From: Levilactobacillus huananensis | Lineage (GTDB): Bacteria > Bacillota > Bacilli > Lactobacillales > Lactobacillaceae | Assembly: GCF_003946145.1 (NCBI RefSeq) | Contig: NZ_RHOC01000001.1 | Coordinates: 186,001 to 250,000 of the forward strand | Direction: 5' to 3' | DNA length: 64,000 bases | Part shown: positions 55,038 through 64,000 of the stretch, piece by piece | How the letters are laid out: every line of letters begins with the position of its first letter | How positions within the stretch are numbered: the first letter of the stretch is position 1 | Made by a program: the position numbers and the translations under genes | Notes under the pieces: generated by a model | The model's input: only the letters and a program-made list of their open reading frames with translations | Told to the model about the DNA's origin: nothing | Database searches by the model: none

Positions 55038-55484
55038 ATGAGTTTAGAAACCCAACTCAACACTGATTTAAAGACGGCCATGAAGGCCCACGATAAGTTA
55101 TCTTTGAATGTGATTCGGATGATGAAGGCTGCCTTAACCAATGAAAAGGTTAAGCAGGGACATGACTTATCAAGTGATGAAGAGTTAACAATTGTTGCGC
55201 GTGAATTGAAGCAACGTAAAGAATCCATGGCAGAATTTGCCAAGGGCAACCGCGATGACTTGGTCGAAGGTGTCAAGGCAGAGATTGCGATCGTTGAAAA
55301 GTATGCACCTAAGCAATTGAGTGAAGATGAGATCACCAAGATCGTGGTTGATAGTATTGCTAAGGTATCTGCTAATGGCATGAGTGATTTTGGTAAAGTC
55401 ATGGGTGTTGTGATGCCACAGGTTAAGGGAAAAGCCGATGGGGCCTTGGTTAATAAGACCGTTAAGGCACAATTAAACAAGTAG
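55038..55484 (+). CDS. yqeY: GatB/YqeY domain protein
   Basis: A 148-residue helical protein of the YqeY family, related to the tail domain of GatB (LETQLNTDLKTAMKAHDKLS, EKYAPKQLSEDEITKIVVDS, MSDFGKVMGVVMPQVKGKAD). AGGAGG precedes the ATG. The function is unproven, though a link to tRNA metabolism is suspected from the GatB homology. Conserved neighbour of rpsU and phoH. Confidence 0.93.
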   Translation: MSLETQLNTDLKTAMKAHDKLSLNVIRMMKAALTNEKVKQGHDLSSDEELTIVARELKQRKESMAEFAKGNRDDLVEGVKAEIAIVEKYAPKQLSEDEITKIVVDSIAKVSANGMSDFGKVMGVVMPQVKGKADGALVNKTVKAQLNK

Positions 55485-55522
55485 GACAGAAACCCGGTGT
55501 GGCGAATAGGCCAGGGGGTGTG

Positions 55523-55551
55523 GCCGTCACGATCTCTCGTGGCGGCTTTTT
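55523..55551 (+). terminator. Intrinsic terminator after yqeY
   Basis: GCCGTCACGA/TCGTGGCGGC (one wobble) with a TCTC loop and T5. Confidence 0.85.
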
Positions 55552-55574
55552 CAATCAGAGGAGGTTGAAAAGTG

Positions 55575-56057
55575 ATGGTGTTAACCTATCAACGGGTGAC
55601 GACGCCAACAATTGAAGAGAATCAACTCTTATTGTTAGCAGATCCCAGCCAGCGGTTAATCGATAGCTATGTGCCAATTAGCACTGTCTATGCGGCAAAT
55701 GACACGACGGGCTTAGCGGGAATGGTGGTCCTAAAGCCACAAGAACCGTTGACGGTTGAGATCATGGCATTGGCGGTCATCCCAATTAAACAACGGCGGG
55801 GGTACGGTCGGGCTTTATTGGTTTTTGCCAAGCAATGGGCCATCGAGCATGGCTATCGTACCGTACGAATTGCGACCGGAACCACTAGTCTGAAGCAGCT
55901 TTACCTCTATCAACAGCAGGGATTTCGTGTGGTACGAGTCGACTCGAATTATTTCACGCGGAACTATAGTCAATCGATCATCGAGAACGGTTTAGTTTTA
56001 CGGGACCGATTGATCTTGGAACGAGCAATTGTCTTACCAAATCTGCCAATCAATTGA
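55575..56057 (+). CDS. GNAT-family acetyltransferase
   Basis: A 160-residue protein with the acetyl-CoA-binding pattern VIPIKQRRGYGRALLVFAKQ (about residue 72), preceded by the beta-strand VEIMALAV. The start may be the ATG at 55575 or the adjoining GTG at 55572; GGAGG lies 7-10 bases upstream. Substrate unknown. It is an addition to the conserved yqeY-phoH order. Confidence 0.85.
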   Translation: MVLTYQRVTTPTIEENQLLLLADPSQRLIDSYVPISTVYAANDTTGLAGMVVLKPQEPLTVEIMALAVIPIKQRRGYGRALLVFAKQWAIEHGYRTVRIATGTTSLKQLYLYQQQGFRVVRVDSNYFTRNYSQSIIENGLVLRDRLILERAIVLPNLPIN

Positions 56058-56155
56058 CTCCGGCCGACTTTTCACGCCGAATCCTTTTACAATCCCCGGC
56101 AATATGCTAAAATTTGTCTATCAGACACTAATTAAAAACAAAGGAGCCACCGTAT

Positions 56156-57142
56156 TTGACTGAGAACGCAACGATTGAAAAAGAATATATCTTAGAACGG
56201 CCCGAGGACGAAATGGGGTTATTGGGCGCTCAGGATCAATTTGTGACGATCCTTGAGGAAGGGCTTAATGTCACGATCAAACCCTTCGGTAATTCAATCA
56301 AAGTCTCTGGTACGACTGAGGCCGTCGACCAAACGTTGGCTATTTTAAGCAACATGAGTGATCTCCTGGCCAAGGGGATCAAGTTAAACAGTGCTGATGT
56401 CCTCAGTGCGATGAAGATGTCTCAGAAGGGCACGTTGACTTATTTTAAGGATTTTTACACCGAAACGTTGATTCGTGACGCAAAAGGACGGTCCGTGCGA
56501 GTCAAGAATTTCGGTCAACGTCAGTATATCGATTCGATTAAGCACAATGACATTACTTTCGGTATTGGACCGGCAGGGACCGGGAAGACTTTCCTAGCTG
56601 TTGTGATGGCCGTGGCTGCATTGAAGAGTGGAGATGTGGAAAAGCTCATCATTACCCGTCCAGCTGTTGAAGCTGGTGAAAGTCTGGGTTTCTTGCCTGG
56701 TGACTTGAAGGAGAAGGTCGACCCATACTTGCGGCCAATCTATGATGCCTTGTACGCCATTCTTGGGGCAGAACACACGACACGGTTGATGGACCGCGGC
56801 GTGATTGAAATCGCCCCATTAGCTTATATGCGCGGGCGGACATTGGAATCGGCTTTTGTCATCTTGGATGAAGCTCAAAACACCACGAACATGCAAATGA
56901 AGATGTTTTTGACACGTTTAGGTTTTGGGTCCAAGATGATTGTTAATGGGGATATCTCCCAGATTGACTTACCCAACAATGCTAAGTCAGGACTGATTCA
57001 GGCCCAACACATTTTACAAAACGTGAAACATATTAACTTCGTCACCTTCAGCTCAGATGATGTGGTGCGCCACCCAGTTGTGGCCAGCATCATTAACGCT
57101 TATGAAGCCAACGATACTAAACCAAATGGAGCTAAAAAATAA
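56156..57142 (+). CDS. phoH: PhoH-like ATPase (PhoH/YbeZ)
   Basis: A 328-residue P-loop ATPase with an N-terminal KH-like region (about 15-75), Walker A GIGPAGTGKTFLAVVMA (about 137) and Walker B FVILDEAQNTTNMQMKMFLT (about 234). It acts with YbeY in rRNA processing in several bacteria. It starts at TTG 56156, nine bases after AAGGAG. A weak promoter TTTACA-16-TAAAAT lies upstream near 56086-56115. The stop overlaps the ybeY start by one base. Confidence 0.95.
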   Translation: MTENATIEKEYILERPEDEMGLLGAQDQFVTILEEGLNVTIKPFGNSIKVSGTTEAVDQTLAILSNMSDLLAKGIKLNSADVLSAMKMSQKGTLTYFKDFYTETLIRDAKGRSVRVKNFGQRQYIDSIKHNDITFGIGPAGTGKTFLAVVMAVAALKSGDVEKLIITRPAVEAGESLGFLPGDLKEKVDPYLRPIYDALYAILGAEHTTRLMDRGVIEIAPLAYMRGRTLESAFVILDEAQNTTNMQMKMFLTRLGFGSKMIVNGDISQIDLPNNAKSGLIQAQHILQNVKHINFVTFSSDDVVRHPVVASIINAYEANDTKPNGAKK

Positions 57143-57630
57143 TGGATTTAGAGATTTATGATAAGACCAAAGATGGCGTGCCAGCCGAACACGTGAAATT
57201 GATTCAAGACGTCCTAGCCTATGCTGGGGATTACCTGAAGTTAGCTGATAACACGGAGATGTCTGTGACGTTGATGAACAATGAAGACATTCATCGAATT
57301 AACAAGCAATATCGTGGTGTTGACCGGGCCACCGACGTCATTAGCTTTGCGATTGAAGATGACGATGAAGAAGCCGCCGAATTTCCACTCGTGATGGATG
57401 ACGAACTGGCAGCAGAGATTCCTGAAAACATCGGGGATATCTTTGTCTCGATGGATAAGGTTGAGGAACAGGCGGAATACTTGGGTCATTCCTACGAACG
57501 AGAACTCGGTTTTCTCGTGGTCCACGGTTTTCTCCACCTTAACGGCTATGATCACATGGAGCCGGAAGATGAGAAGGTGATGTTTAAGCTTCAGGCGGAC
57601 ATCTTGGATGCCTATGGCCTCAAGCGATAA
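57142..57630 (+). CDS. ybeY: Endoribonuclease YbeY (rRNA maturation factor)
   Basis: A 162-residue metallo-RNase for 16S rRNA 3'-end processing and ribosome quality control. The zinc motif VVHGFLHLNGYDHMEPED (about residue 129) holds the His triad HxxxHxxxxxH. INKQYRGVDRATDVISFAIE (about 55) is also diagnostic. TAATG overlap with phoH; dgkA begins 22 bases before its end. Confidence 0.96.
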   Translation: MDLEIYDKTKDGVPAEHVKLIQDVLAYAGDYLKLADNTEMSVTLMNNEDIHRINKQYRGVDRATDVISFAIEDDDEEAAEFPLVMDDELAAEIPENIGDIFVSMDKVEEQAEYLGHSYERELGFLVVHGFLHLNGYDHMEPEDEKVMFKLQADILDAYGLKR

Positions 57631-58009
57631 ACGGAAACAAACCGGGAAGAATCGGGCGTTTATTCAGTCGTTGGGTCACGCGTGGGATGGCCTACGGGCG
57701 TTGTTTCACTATGAACGTAACTTTCGGAAACACCTGGCCTTCGGTACGGCAGCCGTGTTGGCTGGTCTGATCTTACGACTCAATGTTAATGAGTGGTTGT
57801 GGTTGATGTTAGCAATCTTCCTAGTGTTAATCGCGGAGACCCTCAATACCATTGTGGAGGCCGTTGTGGACCTCGTGGTGGGGACAACCTATCATGATCT
57901 AGCAAAACGAGCCAAAGATGTGGCCGCTGGCGGGGTCCTGCTGGCCGCGACCTTCGCGGTGATTGTTGGGGCACTCGTGATGTTGCCGGCGCTGAGTCGT
58001 TGGTTTTAA
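57608..58009 (+). CDS. dgkA: Diacylglycerol/undecaprenol kinase
   Basis: A 133-residue membrane kinase of the DgkA type, which in Gram-positives phosphorylates undecaprenol. Three membrane segments follow a basic N-terminus. The active-site region is VLIAETLNTIVEAVVDLVVG (about residue 75). The ATG at 57608 lies inside the end of ybeY; a second ATG two codons on is possible. Confidence 0.92.
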   Translation: MPMASSDKRKQTGKNRAFIQSLGHAWDGLRALFHYERNFRKHLAFGTAAVLAGLILRLNVNEWLWLMLAIFLVLIAETLNTIVEAVVDLVVGTTYHDLAKRAKDVAAGGVLLAATFAVIVGALVMLPALSRWF

Positions 58010-58021
58010 GTGGAGGAAAAT

Positions 58022-58927
58022 ATGGATAATCCAAATTACAAATCAGGGTTCGTGGCCATTGTTGGCCGGCCCAATGTGGGGAAGTCAACGTTTTTAAACC
58101 GTGTGATTGGCCAGAAGATTGCCATCATGTCGGATACGGCGCAGACTACTCGAAACAAGATTCAAGGGATCTACACAACGGATGACGCACAAATCGTCTT
58201 TATCGATACCCCAGGGGTGCATAAGCCAAAGCACAAGCTGGGCGACTACATGGTCAAGTCGGCACTGTCAGCCTTAAATGAAGTCGATGCCGTGTTGTTC
58301 ATGATTAATGCCGCGGAAAAGCGTGGGGCTGGGGACAACTTCATCATTGACCGCTTGAAGGATGTTAAGGCACCAGTCTATCTGTTAATCAACAAAATCG
58401 ATCAGATTCATCCAGATGATCTGTTGCCAATCATGGAACAATACAAGACGGCTTTGCCATGGAAGGCCGTTTACCCGATCTCCGCTCTGGAAGGGAATAA
58501 CGTCGATGATTTTCTGAGTGACCTGGTTGATCAGATGCCCAATGGGCCACAGTATTACCCTGAAGATCAAGTGACCGATCACCCAGAACGGTTTGTGGTG
58601 AGTGAACTCATTCGTGAAAAAATCTTTATGTTAACGCGTGAGGAAGTGCCACATTCAGTGGCCGTTGAAATCGAAAGTATGAAGCAAAAAGATGAGGACC
58701 ATGTCCACATTGAAGCTACGATTATTGTCGATCGGCCAACCCAGAAGGGAATCATGATCGGTAAGGGTGGAAGCATGCTCAAAAAGATTGGAACGTTAGC
58801 ACGTCGGGACATTGAACACTTGCTCGGTAGCAAGGTTTATCTACAACTGTGGGTTAAGGTTCAGCCCAATTGGCGAGACAAGTCCACGTTATTGAAGAGT
58901 TATGGTTACCGGAAAGACGATCTTTAA
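58022..58927 (+). CDS. era: GTPase Era
   Basis: Ribosome-assembly GTPase that binds the 3' end of 16S rRNA. The 301 residues have G1 [17 protein letters not shown] (about residue 13), G3 [17 protein letters not shown] (about 60), G4 NKID (about 124) and a C-terminal KH domain ([20 protein letters not shown], about 242). The ATG at 58022 is correct because GGAGG lies after the upstream GTG at 58010. Confidence 0.97.
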   Translation: MDNPNYKSGFVAIVGRPNVGKSTFLNRVIGQKIAIMSDTAQTTRNKIQGIYTTDDAQIVFIDTPGVHKPKHKLGDYMVKSALSALNEVDAVLFMINAAEKRGAGDNFIIDRLKDVKAPVYLLINKIDQIHPDDLLPIMEQYKTALPWKAVYPISALEGNNVDDFLSDLVDQMPNGPQYYPEDQVTDHPERFVVSELIREKIFMLTREEVPHSVAVEIESMKQKDEDHVHIEATIIVDRPTQKGIMIGKGGSMLKKIGTLARRDIEHLLGSKVYLQLWVKVQPNWRDKSTLLKSYGYRKDDL

Positions 58928-58952
58928 AACTGAAGGAAAGTAGGGATGCGGT

Positions 58953-59744
58953 GTGGCACGTCATGTTACGGATTTTCACGGCATCCTTTTATTTCGCCGT
59001 GATTACGCCGAACGGGATTTCCTAGTGAAGTTTTTGACGCAAGAATTCGGCAAAAAAATGTTTTTAGTTCGTGGCGCCAAGAAGCGCGGTTTTAAGATGG
59101 TAGCGGATATTCTGCCGTTTACGGTAGGCGGCTACGTGGGTGACATTGCCGACGATGGTCTCTCCTACATTCGAACGGCTCGTGAGACGCATCAGTTTCA
59201 GAATATTTCCGCTGATATCTTTAAGAATGCTTATGCCACATACGTCATGAGTTTGATCGATGCGGCTTTTCCGGATAGCCAGCCGTTGCCTGACTGGTAT
59301 CACAAGGTTGAACGGGCCCTGACGTTGATTGATGATGGGATGAACGCCGCTATTGTTACGAACATCATGGAGATTCAGCTGATGCCATCCTTCGGGGTGG
59401 CTCCGCAACTTCAAGGATGTACGATCTGTGGCCGTAACGATTTGCCATTCGATTACTCGGAAAGCTACGGGGGGCTGTTGTGCCAACAGCATTGGCAACG
59501 TGATCCCCGGCGATTGCACTTGTCTCAGCGAACGATTTATTATTTACGGCAGTTTTCCGTCCTGGACTTAGATCGAGTACATTCCATCAAGGTGAAACCA
59601 CAGACGGAGCACGCCTTGCGGCAACTGATGGATGAGATCTATGACAGTCAGATCGGGGTGCATCCTAAGAGCAAGCGGTTCTTGGACCAGATGCAGTCCT
59701 GGTCGGCCCGGATGAAAATGCAGCCGGACAAACCAAAAGAATAA
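58953..59744 (+). CDS. recO: DNA repair protein RecO
   Basis: Mediator for RecA loading in the RecFOR pathway. The 263-residue protein has an N-terminal OB-fold (FHGILLFRRDYAERDFLVKF) and a C-terminal helical domain with a zinc-type motif beginning CTICGRNDLPFDYS and ending GGLLCQQH (about 153-180). GTG start, 25 bases after era. Confidence 0.95.
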   Translation: MARHVTDFHGILLFRRDYAERDFLVKFLTQEFGKKMFLVRGAKKRGFKMVADILPFTVGGYVGDIADDGLSYIRTARETHQFQNISADIFKNAYATYVMSLIDAAFPDSQPLPDWYHKVERALTLIDDGMNAAIVTNIMEIQLMPSFGVAPQLQGCTICGRNDLPFDYSESYGGLLCQQHWQRDPRRLHLSQRTIYYLRQFSVLDLDRVHSIKVKPQTEHALRQLMDEIYDSQIGVHPKSKRFLDQMQSWSARMKMQPDKPKE

Positions 59745-59755
59745 TAAGGTGTTTG

Positions 59756-59801
59756 AAAAGCAGTTCAGGCCGACTCATTATGAGTGCTTGAACTGCTTTT
59801 T
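59756..59801 (+). terminator. Terminator after recO
   Basis: AAAAGCAGTTCA/TGAACTGCTTTT encloses an inner ACTCAT/ATGAGT hairpin; ends in T5. Confidence 0.85.
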
Positions 59802-59947
59802 AGTCTAAATTGGGGGCATCCCGCTGGCGATTGTTTTACAGGAATGATTGGCAGGTGATGACTTGAGAGGTCAGACGTGATAGACTAGCTTCATATCGTT
59901 TTCTAATCAAAATCTTACTGTTTTCCAACGAATGGGAGTGTTTACAT

Positions 59948-60913
59948 ATGAAGTATCGGCAATTAGGTCGGTCCGGTTTAAAAGTTAGCGAACTAGCCTT
60001 AGGGAGTTGGCTGACCGATGTCAGCGATGCGGCAAAACAGACGTTAGCGGCGCAGAGTGTCCAATTAGCTTACGACAGTGGTATCAATTACTTTGACTGT
60101 GCGGACGTGTATAGCGGTGGTGGTGCTGAACGGTTCTTGGGGCAGGCATTGCAACAGTTTCCACGTAAGGAACTGGTCGTGTCGAGCAAGGTTTACTTTC
60201 CCTCAGGCAAAGGGGTTAATGACCGAGGCTTGTCACGGAAACATATTACTGAGTCGATTGATCAGTCATTGGCTAATTTACAAACAGATTATTTAGATCT
60301 GTATTTCTGTCACCGTTTCGATACGCAGACGCCGTTGGCGGAGACACTGGAGACCTTGAGTGGTTTAGTTGATCAGGGAAAGATTTTGTATTATGGGGTT
60401 AGCGAATGGACACCAGTGCAGATTCTTAAGGCGGAACTGATCATTCAGGAGCGGGGGCTTCACCCAATGACGGTGGTACAACCCGAATACAACTTCTTTG
60501 ATCGTTACATTGAACATGAATTGTTAGATTTGTGTGGCGAATTAGGCCTAGGTGTCGTGCCATTCTCGCCATTGGCCCAGGGCTTATTGACGGGTAAATA
60601 TCGTCAGGGACGACCCGTTCCAGCGGGGTCGCGCGGGTCCTTCCAACCGGGCTTGCAGGCACAGTTAGTTCCTGAAAATCTGACTAAGGTTGCGGAACTA
60701 TCGAAGATGGCTGCGGAATTAGGCACGGATCTGGCCACTTTTGCTTTAGCCTGGGACAAACGGGACTCCCGAATTTCCAGTCTGATCGTTGGGGCCAGTA
60801 AGCCGGAACAGTTGCAGAATAATTTGAAGGCTGTTGACTTGGAGCTTCCCGCCGAATATGAAGCACGGATTGATAAGTTGTTTGGATTTAAGAAGTTTTC
60901 CCGTGAAATTTAA
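59948..60913 (+). CDS. Aldo/keto reductase
   Basis: A 321-residue TIM-barrel NADPH reductase of the potassium-channel beta-subunit-like branch (KYRQLGRSGLKVSELALGSW). The catalytic set is Asp/Tyr in YFDCADVYSGG (about residue 50), Lys in VVSSKVYFP (about 79) and His in DLYFCHRFDTQTP (about 118). NADP-binding residues appear in SSLIVGASKPEQLQNNL near the C-terminus. Substrate unknown. It interrupts the usual recO-glyQ order. Confidence 0.93.
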   Translation: MKYRQLGRSGLKVSELALGSWLTDVSDAAKQTLAAQSVQLAYDSGINYFDCADVYSGGGAERFLGQALQQFPRKELVVSSKVYFPSGKGVNDRGLSRKHITESIDQSLANLQTDYLDLYFCHRFDTQTPLAETLETLSGLVDQGKILYYGVSEWTPVQILKAELIIQERGLHPMTVVQPEYNFFDRYIEHELLDLCGELGLGVVPFSPLAQGLLTGKYRQGRPVPAGSRGSFQPGLQAQLVPENLTKVAELSKMAAELGTDLATFALAWDKRDSRISSLIVGASKPEQLQNNLKAVDLELPAEYEARIDKLFGFKKFSREI

Positions 60914-60929
60914 AGGTTGCGGAGTGGCA

Positions 60930-60958
60930 CATCCGAGTTAATCACTCGGATGTTTTTT
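60930..60958 (+). terminator. Terminator after the aldo/keto reductase
   Basis: CATCCGAGT/ACTCGGATG with a 5-nt loop and T6. From here to 61217 I see only AT-rich, possibly promoter-bearing sequence. Confidence 0.88.
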
Positions 60959-61217
60959 GTGTTGTCGGGCTGAATTGGCAAATTCAAAAAAATACGAAAC
61001 TATCAAATTTTTATGATAGTGCTTATTCTCGAAAAGGGGGCTATGCCTGATAAAAGTTACGAAAGCATGGGTCGTTATTGATAAGAGGGTTCAATCTAGA
61101 AATGGTTAGATCAAATGACAGTTTGTTGACCTGAAAGACGAGCTGTGGTGACGTGGTACGATTAATAGTTGGTACATAAAGGGTTAATGATTTTTTTAAT
61201 GAATTTGACCTAAATGC

Positions 61218-61762
61218 GTGGTCAAGGTGAAAGAAGTCCAGGCAATGTCAGTTGATCAGCAACAAACTAAAGGTTTACAAATTTCTCATTGTCGGCAATG
61301 GTTGTTTGTGGGCGTGGCCGCTGCGGTTCTCAGTACCGAGCTTCTCGTTGGCGGTGTGACTCCAGCTCAGGCCGCAACCGCCGATCAGGTACCCACGACG
61401 ATTGCCGGTGAGAACCCAGCTACAGTGGACACGAAGTCTTCGGAAGGGGGGGTGTAAATAAACCGGCAAAGAAAACCCCACAGTCTAGGAAGTCATCTCA
61501 TAAAAAAGCTAACTGTCATGGTCAGTCAACGCCGTGGCCTTTCACAGTCTAGCAGTCGGTAACTGGATCACGTCCGGTCAAGACGACGATGAGTCCGACA
61601 TCGGCAGCCGGACAATTGAAAGGAAATTAACTGGCCACCACCCAACGATAGACGACCTTGCCGCAAACCAGTGAGAACACAAGTTTCTGGGCAGTGATCG
61701 GCGGATGGCTACTGGCTATACTTGGCGGCCTTGACTTAAGTAACCGTCGGCGAGAACCCTAG
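61218..61762 (+). pseudogene. Decayed LPXTG surface-protein gene
   Basis: The N-terminal frame (to a TAA at 61455) holds a degenerate YSIRK/KxYKxGKxW-type signal peptide: ISHCRQWLFVGVAAAVLSTE, then VTPAQAAT. After a G7 tract (61446-61452) another frame continues VNKPAKKTPQSRKSSHKKAN to a stop. Further on, a third segment (61658-61762) encodes a complete sortase signal: LPQTSENTSFWAVIGGWLLA, hydrophobic helix, NRRREP, stop. The middle of the protein has been deleted. Start and end of a former wall-anchored protein therefore survive within 550 bases. The start codon (GTG 61218 or ATG 61245) is uncertain. Confidence 0.8.
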
Positions 61763-61784
61763 TCAGAAGAATGGGGGTCAACCA

Positions 61785-61813
61785 TTGACATCCCCGTCTC
61801 AGACAGCTATCAT
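61785..61813 (+). promoter_or_regulatory. Sigma-A promoter of glyQS
   Basis: A perfect TTGACA (61785-61790), a 17-base spacer and TATCAT (61808-61813), directly after the surface-protein remnant. It predicts a start near 61820. Confidence 0.85.
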
Positions 61814-61819
61814 AAAACT

Positions 61820-62039
61820 CAGTTAAATAAGTCGATTATGATGAATGAGAGTCACCGCGTGCTTGGTTAAGCGAGTTCGGGAAAGTGTAAGCCGAACCCA
61901 AGACGTGATGAGTTGGCACATTCGGAGTCGTTTCCAAGTAAGCTGCTAGTCATGTTTGACTAGAAGTAGGGTGGAACCGCGAAATTAAAACTTCGTCCCT
62001 ACGTGAATTTGCCCAAGTGAATTCTCGTAGGGATTTTTT
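61820..62039 (+). promoter_or_regulatory. Glycyl T-box leader of glyQS
   Basis: The T-box AGGGTGGAACCGCG is at 61968-61981. The terminator TCCCTACG/CGTAGGGA with T6 is at 61996-62039. The specifier loop region GAGTTGGCACATTC gives codon GGC (Gly) at 61915-61917 followed by A, as expected. Uncharged tRNA-Gly would promote readthrough into glyQ. Confidence 0.93.
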
Positions 62040-62119
62040 GCGCGCTTATTTGTTTAATCGATTGACCAAAACGGCCGAATTTAGTCGCTTGGCAACCACA
62101 CAAGGAGGAAACAGCACCC

Positions 62120-63049
62120 ATGACAGAAAAACTGTCCATGCAAGCAATCATTTTAAAGTTACAACAGTACTGGTCCGCACAGGGCTGCATGCTGATGCAA
62201 GCTTACGATACTGAAAAAGGGGCCGGGACGATGAGTCCTTATACCTTCCTACGGGCGATCGGACCAGAACCTTGGAACGCCGCTTATGTTGAACCTTCCC
62301 GCCGGCCAGCTGATGGTCGTTACGGGGAAAACCCCAACCGGTTGTACCAACATCACCAATTCCAAGTAGTGATGAAACCTTCACCAGACAACATTCAGGA
62401 ACTTTACCTGAACAGTCTGAAGGAACTGGGAATTAACCCGCTCGAACACGATATTCGTTTCGTGGAAGATAACTGGGAAAATCCATCCATGGGTTGTGCC
62501 GGTGTTGGTTGGGAAGTCTGGTTGGACGGGATGGAAATCACCCAGTTCACCTACTTCCAAGTCGTTGGGGGGATGGCGGTTGACCCTGTCACTTCCGAAG
62601 TGACTTATGGTCTAGAACGTTTGGCCTCTTACGTCCAAGATGTCAACTCCGTCTTTGACCTGGAATGGGCTGATGGCGTTAAGTATGGGGATATCTTCAA
62701 AGAACCCGAATACGAACATTCCAAGTACAGTTTCGAAGAGAGCAATCAAGACATGCTGTTGCGACACTTCAATGAATTTGAAGATGAAGCTAAGAAGCAG
62801 ATCGCCAATGGTCTGGTTCACCCCGCCTACGACTACATCTTGAAGTGTAGCCACACCTTCAACTTGCTCGATGCCAGAGGTGCTGTGTCCGTTACTGAAC
62901 GTGCCGGTTACCTGTCACGCATCCGAAACATGGCGCGTGCCGTGGCGCGTGCCTTCGTTAACGAACGGAAGAAGCGTGGCTTCCCACTGATTAAGGATGA
63001 AGCCCTGCGGACGAAACTATTAGCAGATGACGAGGAGGCCAAAAAATAA
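62120..63049 (+). CDS. glyQ: Glycyl-tRNA synthetase alpha subunit
   Basis: Catalytic alpha chain of the bacterial alpha2beta2 GlyRS. The 309 residues contain [20 protein letters not shown], the class II block [40 protein letters not shown] (about residue 58) and [20 protein letters not shown] (about 164). AGGAGG precedes the ATG. The stop overlaps the glyS start by one base. Confidence 0.97.
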   Translation: MTEKLSMQAIILKLQQYWSAQGCMLMQAYDTEKGAGTMSPYTFLRAIGPEPWNAAYVEPSRRPADGRYGENPNRLYQHHQFQVVMKPSPDNIQELYLNSLKELGINPLEHDIRFVEDNWENPSMGCAGVGWEVWLDGMEITQFTYFQVVGGMAVDPVTSEVTYGLERLASYVQDVNSVFDLEWADGVKYGDIFKEPEYEHSKYSFEESNQDMLLRHFNEFEDEAKKQIANGLVHPAYDYILKCSHTFNLLDARGAVSVTERAGYLSRIRNMARAVARAFVNERKKRGFPLIKDEALRTKLLADDEEAKK

Positions 63050-64000
63050 TGGCACACACATTTTTACTGGAAATTGGACTAGAAGAAATGCCTGCCCACG
63101 TGGTAACGCCAGCCATCAAGCAACTGGTTAAGCGGACGGCAGATTATTTAAAAGAACAGCGCGTGGCTTACGAAGACATCAAGCCGTTCTCAACGCCGCG
63201 TCGGTTAGCCATTCAAATCAGTGGGTTAGCTGATAAGCAGGAGGACATTAGCGAATCCGTCAAAGGGCCTGCTAAGAAGATTGCTCAGGATGCCGATGGC
63301 AATTGGACGAAGGCCGCGATTGGCTTTACTCGTGGTCAGGGGCTGACACCCGATGATATTACCTTTAAGGAAATTAAGGGGACGGAATACGTCTACGTAG
63401 ATAAGTTTATTGCCGGTGAACCGGTTGCTACCGTCCTGGCTGGCCTAAAGGATGTTGTGACCGCCATGACCTTCCCAACGATGATGAAATGGGGGACACA
63501 TCACTTTGAATACGTTCGGCCAATTCGTTGGCTTGTGGCGTTATTGGATGCCGATGTCATTCCATTCAGTATCTTGGATGTCACGACTGGCCGCAACACC
63601 CGGGGACACCGTTTCTTAGGAACCGATGTGGATATTGCCACGGCGGCCGACTACGAAGCAGACCTCACGGCGCAGTTCGTGATTGCCGATGCCGACAAGC
63701 GTAAGGCGCTCATCAAGACTCAAATCGAAAAGATCGCTACTGATAACGACTGGACCGTTTCAATCGATGGTGGCTTGTTGGAAGAGGTTAACAACTTAGT
63801 TGAATGGCCAACAGCCTTCGCTGGGAGTTTCGACGAAAAGTACCTGACCATTCCCGAAGAAGTCTTGATTACCTCGATGCGTGATCACCAACGGTTCTTC
63901 TACGCGCGGAATGCTGAAGGCAAGCTTTTGCCTAACTTTATCTCTGTTCGTAACGGGAACGATCATGACCTTCAAAACGTCGTTGCCGGGAACGAAAAGG
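63049..64000 (+). CDS. glyS: Glycyl-tRNA synthetase beta subunit (3' end outside window)
   Basis: The frame opens at the ATG at 63049 (overlapping TAATG with glyQ) and stays open to the window end, giving 317 residues of an expected 690 or so. [56 protein letters not shown] and [20 protein letters not shown] are hallmarks of the beta chain, which binds tRNA. Co-regulated with glyQ by the T-box. Confidence 0.96.
   Translation, partial: MAHTFLLEIGLEEMPAHVVTPAIKQLVKRTADYLKEQRVAYEDIKPFSTPRRLAIQISGLADKQEDISESVKGPAKKIAQDADGNWTKAAIGFTRGQGLTPDDITFKEIKGTEYVYVDKFIAGEPVATVLAGLKDVVTAMTFPTMMKWGTHHFEYVRPIRWLVALLDADVIPFSILDVTTGRNTRGHRFLGTDVDIATAADYEADLTAQFVIADADKRKALIKTQIEKIATDNDWTVSIDGGLLEEVNNLVEWPTAFAGSFDEKYLTIPEEVLITSMRDHQRFFYARNAEGKLLPNFISVRNGNDHDLQNVVAGNEK

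Noticed and set aside
1-64000. tRNA, rRNA, CRISPR arrays or intact transposase genes
   Set aside because: I saw no tRNA-like cloverleaf with a TTCGA-type arm, no rRNA sequence, no regularly spaced repeats and no transposase motifs; a tRNAscan or ISfinder search would settle this.

Overview
The window is a Firmicutes chromosome segment that looks like a member of the Lactobacillaceae, probably in or near Levilactobacillus or Lactiplantibacillus (inference from protein sequences and gene order; no database search was possible). Supporting signs are PolC-type DNA polymerase III, a dltXABCD operon, T-box leaders in front of hisS-aspS and glyQS, CIRCE operators at hrcA, and the Bacillus-like orders rimP-nusA-ylxR-ylxQ-infB-rbfA-truB-ribF, relA-dtd-amidase-hisS-aspS and phoH-ybeY-dgkA-era-recO-glyQS. 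Core genes have balanced base composition; the stretch from about 23.8 to 31.2 kb is visibly AT-rich.

Layout: 1-12 kb holds the end of polC, a small membrane protein, the rimP-nusA-infB-rbfA translation/transcription operon with a probable attenuator in its leader, then truB and ribF. 12-17 kb is the hrcA-grpE-dnaK-dnaJ heat-shock cluster with two CIRCE operators flanking its promoter. 17-21.8 kb is the dlt operon (D-alanylation of teichoic acids), preceded by a leader that can fold into a pseudoknot. lepA follows.

23.8-30.5 kb is the relic of an integrated element. It holds a tyrosine integrase shattered by frameshifts, a membrane protein in the usual lysogeny-module position, an ImmA/IrrE pseudogene interrupted by a perfect 22-bp inverted repeat, a repressor/Cro pair with repeated GTAAC operators, several small genes each broken by one stop codon or frameshift, and a second, separate HTH switch with an intact two-gene operon of unknown role. 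No structural phage or conjugation genes remain.

30.5-35.5 kb carries exported and membrane proteins: a secreted protein, a small secreted Cys-containing protein, a DNA-entry-type nuclease coupled to a membrane-anchored companion, mscL and small hypothetical genes. A nearly identical 27-bp motif lies upstream of three exported or membrane genes here and inside the relic, suggesting a shared control element.

35.5-46.5 kb is housekeeping again (prmA, rsmE, relA, dtd, a HAD phosphatase, a fructosamine-kinase-like gene, a wall amidase, hisS-aspS). 46.6-52.5 kb has msrA, a YitT-family membrane protein, a teichoic acid group (two CDP-glycerol glycerophosphotransferases around a TagG-type permease) and nfo. 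52.6-64 kb has ppsR, rpsU, an oxidoreductase, yqeY, an acetyltransferase, phoH-ybeY-dgkA-era-recO, an aldo/keto reductase, a decayed LPXTG surface-protein gene, and the T-box-controlled glyQ-glyS, cut off by the window end.
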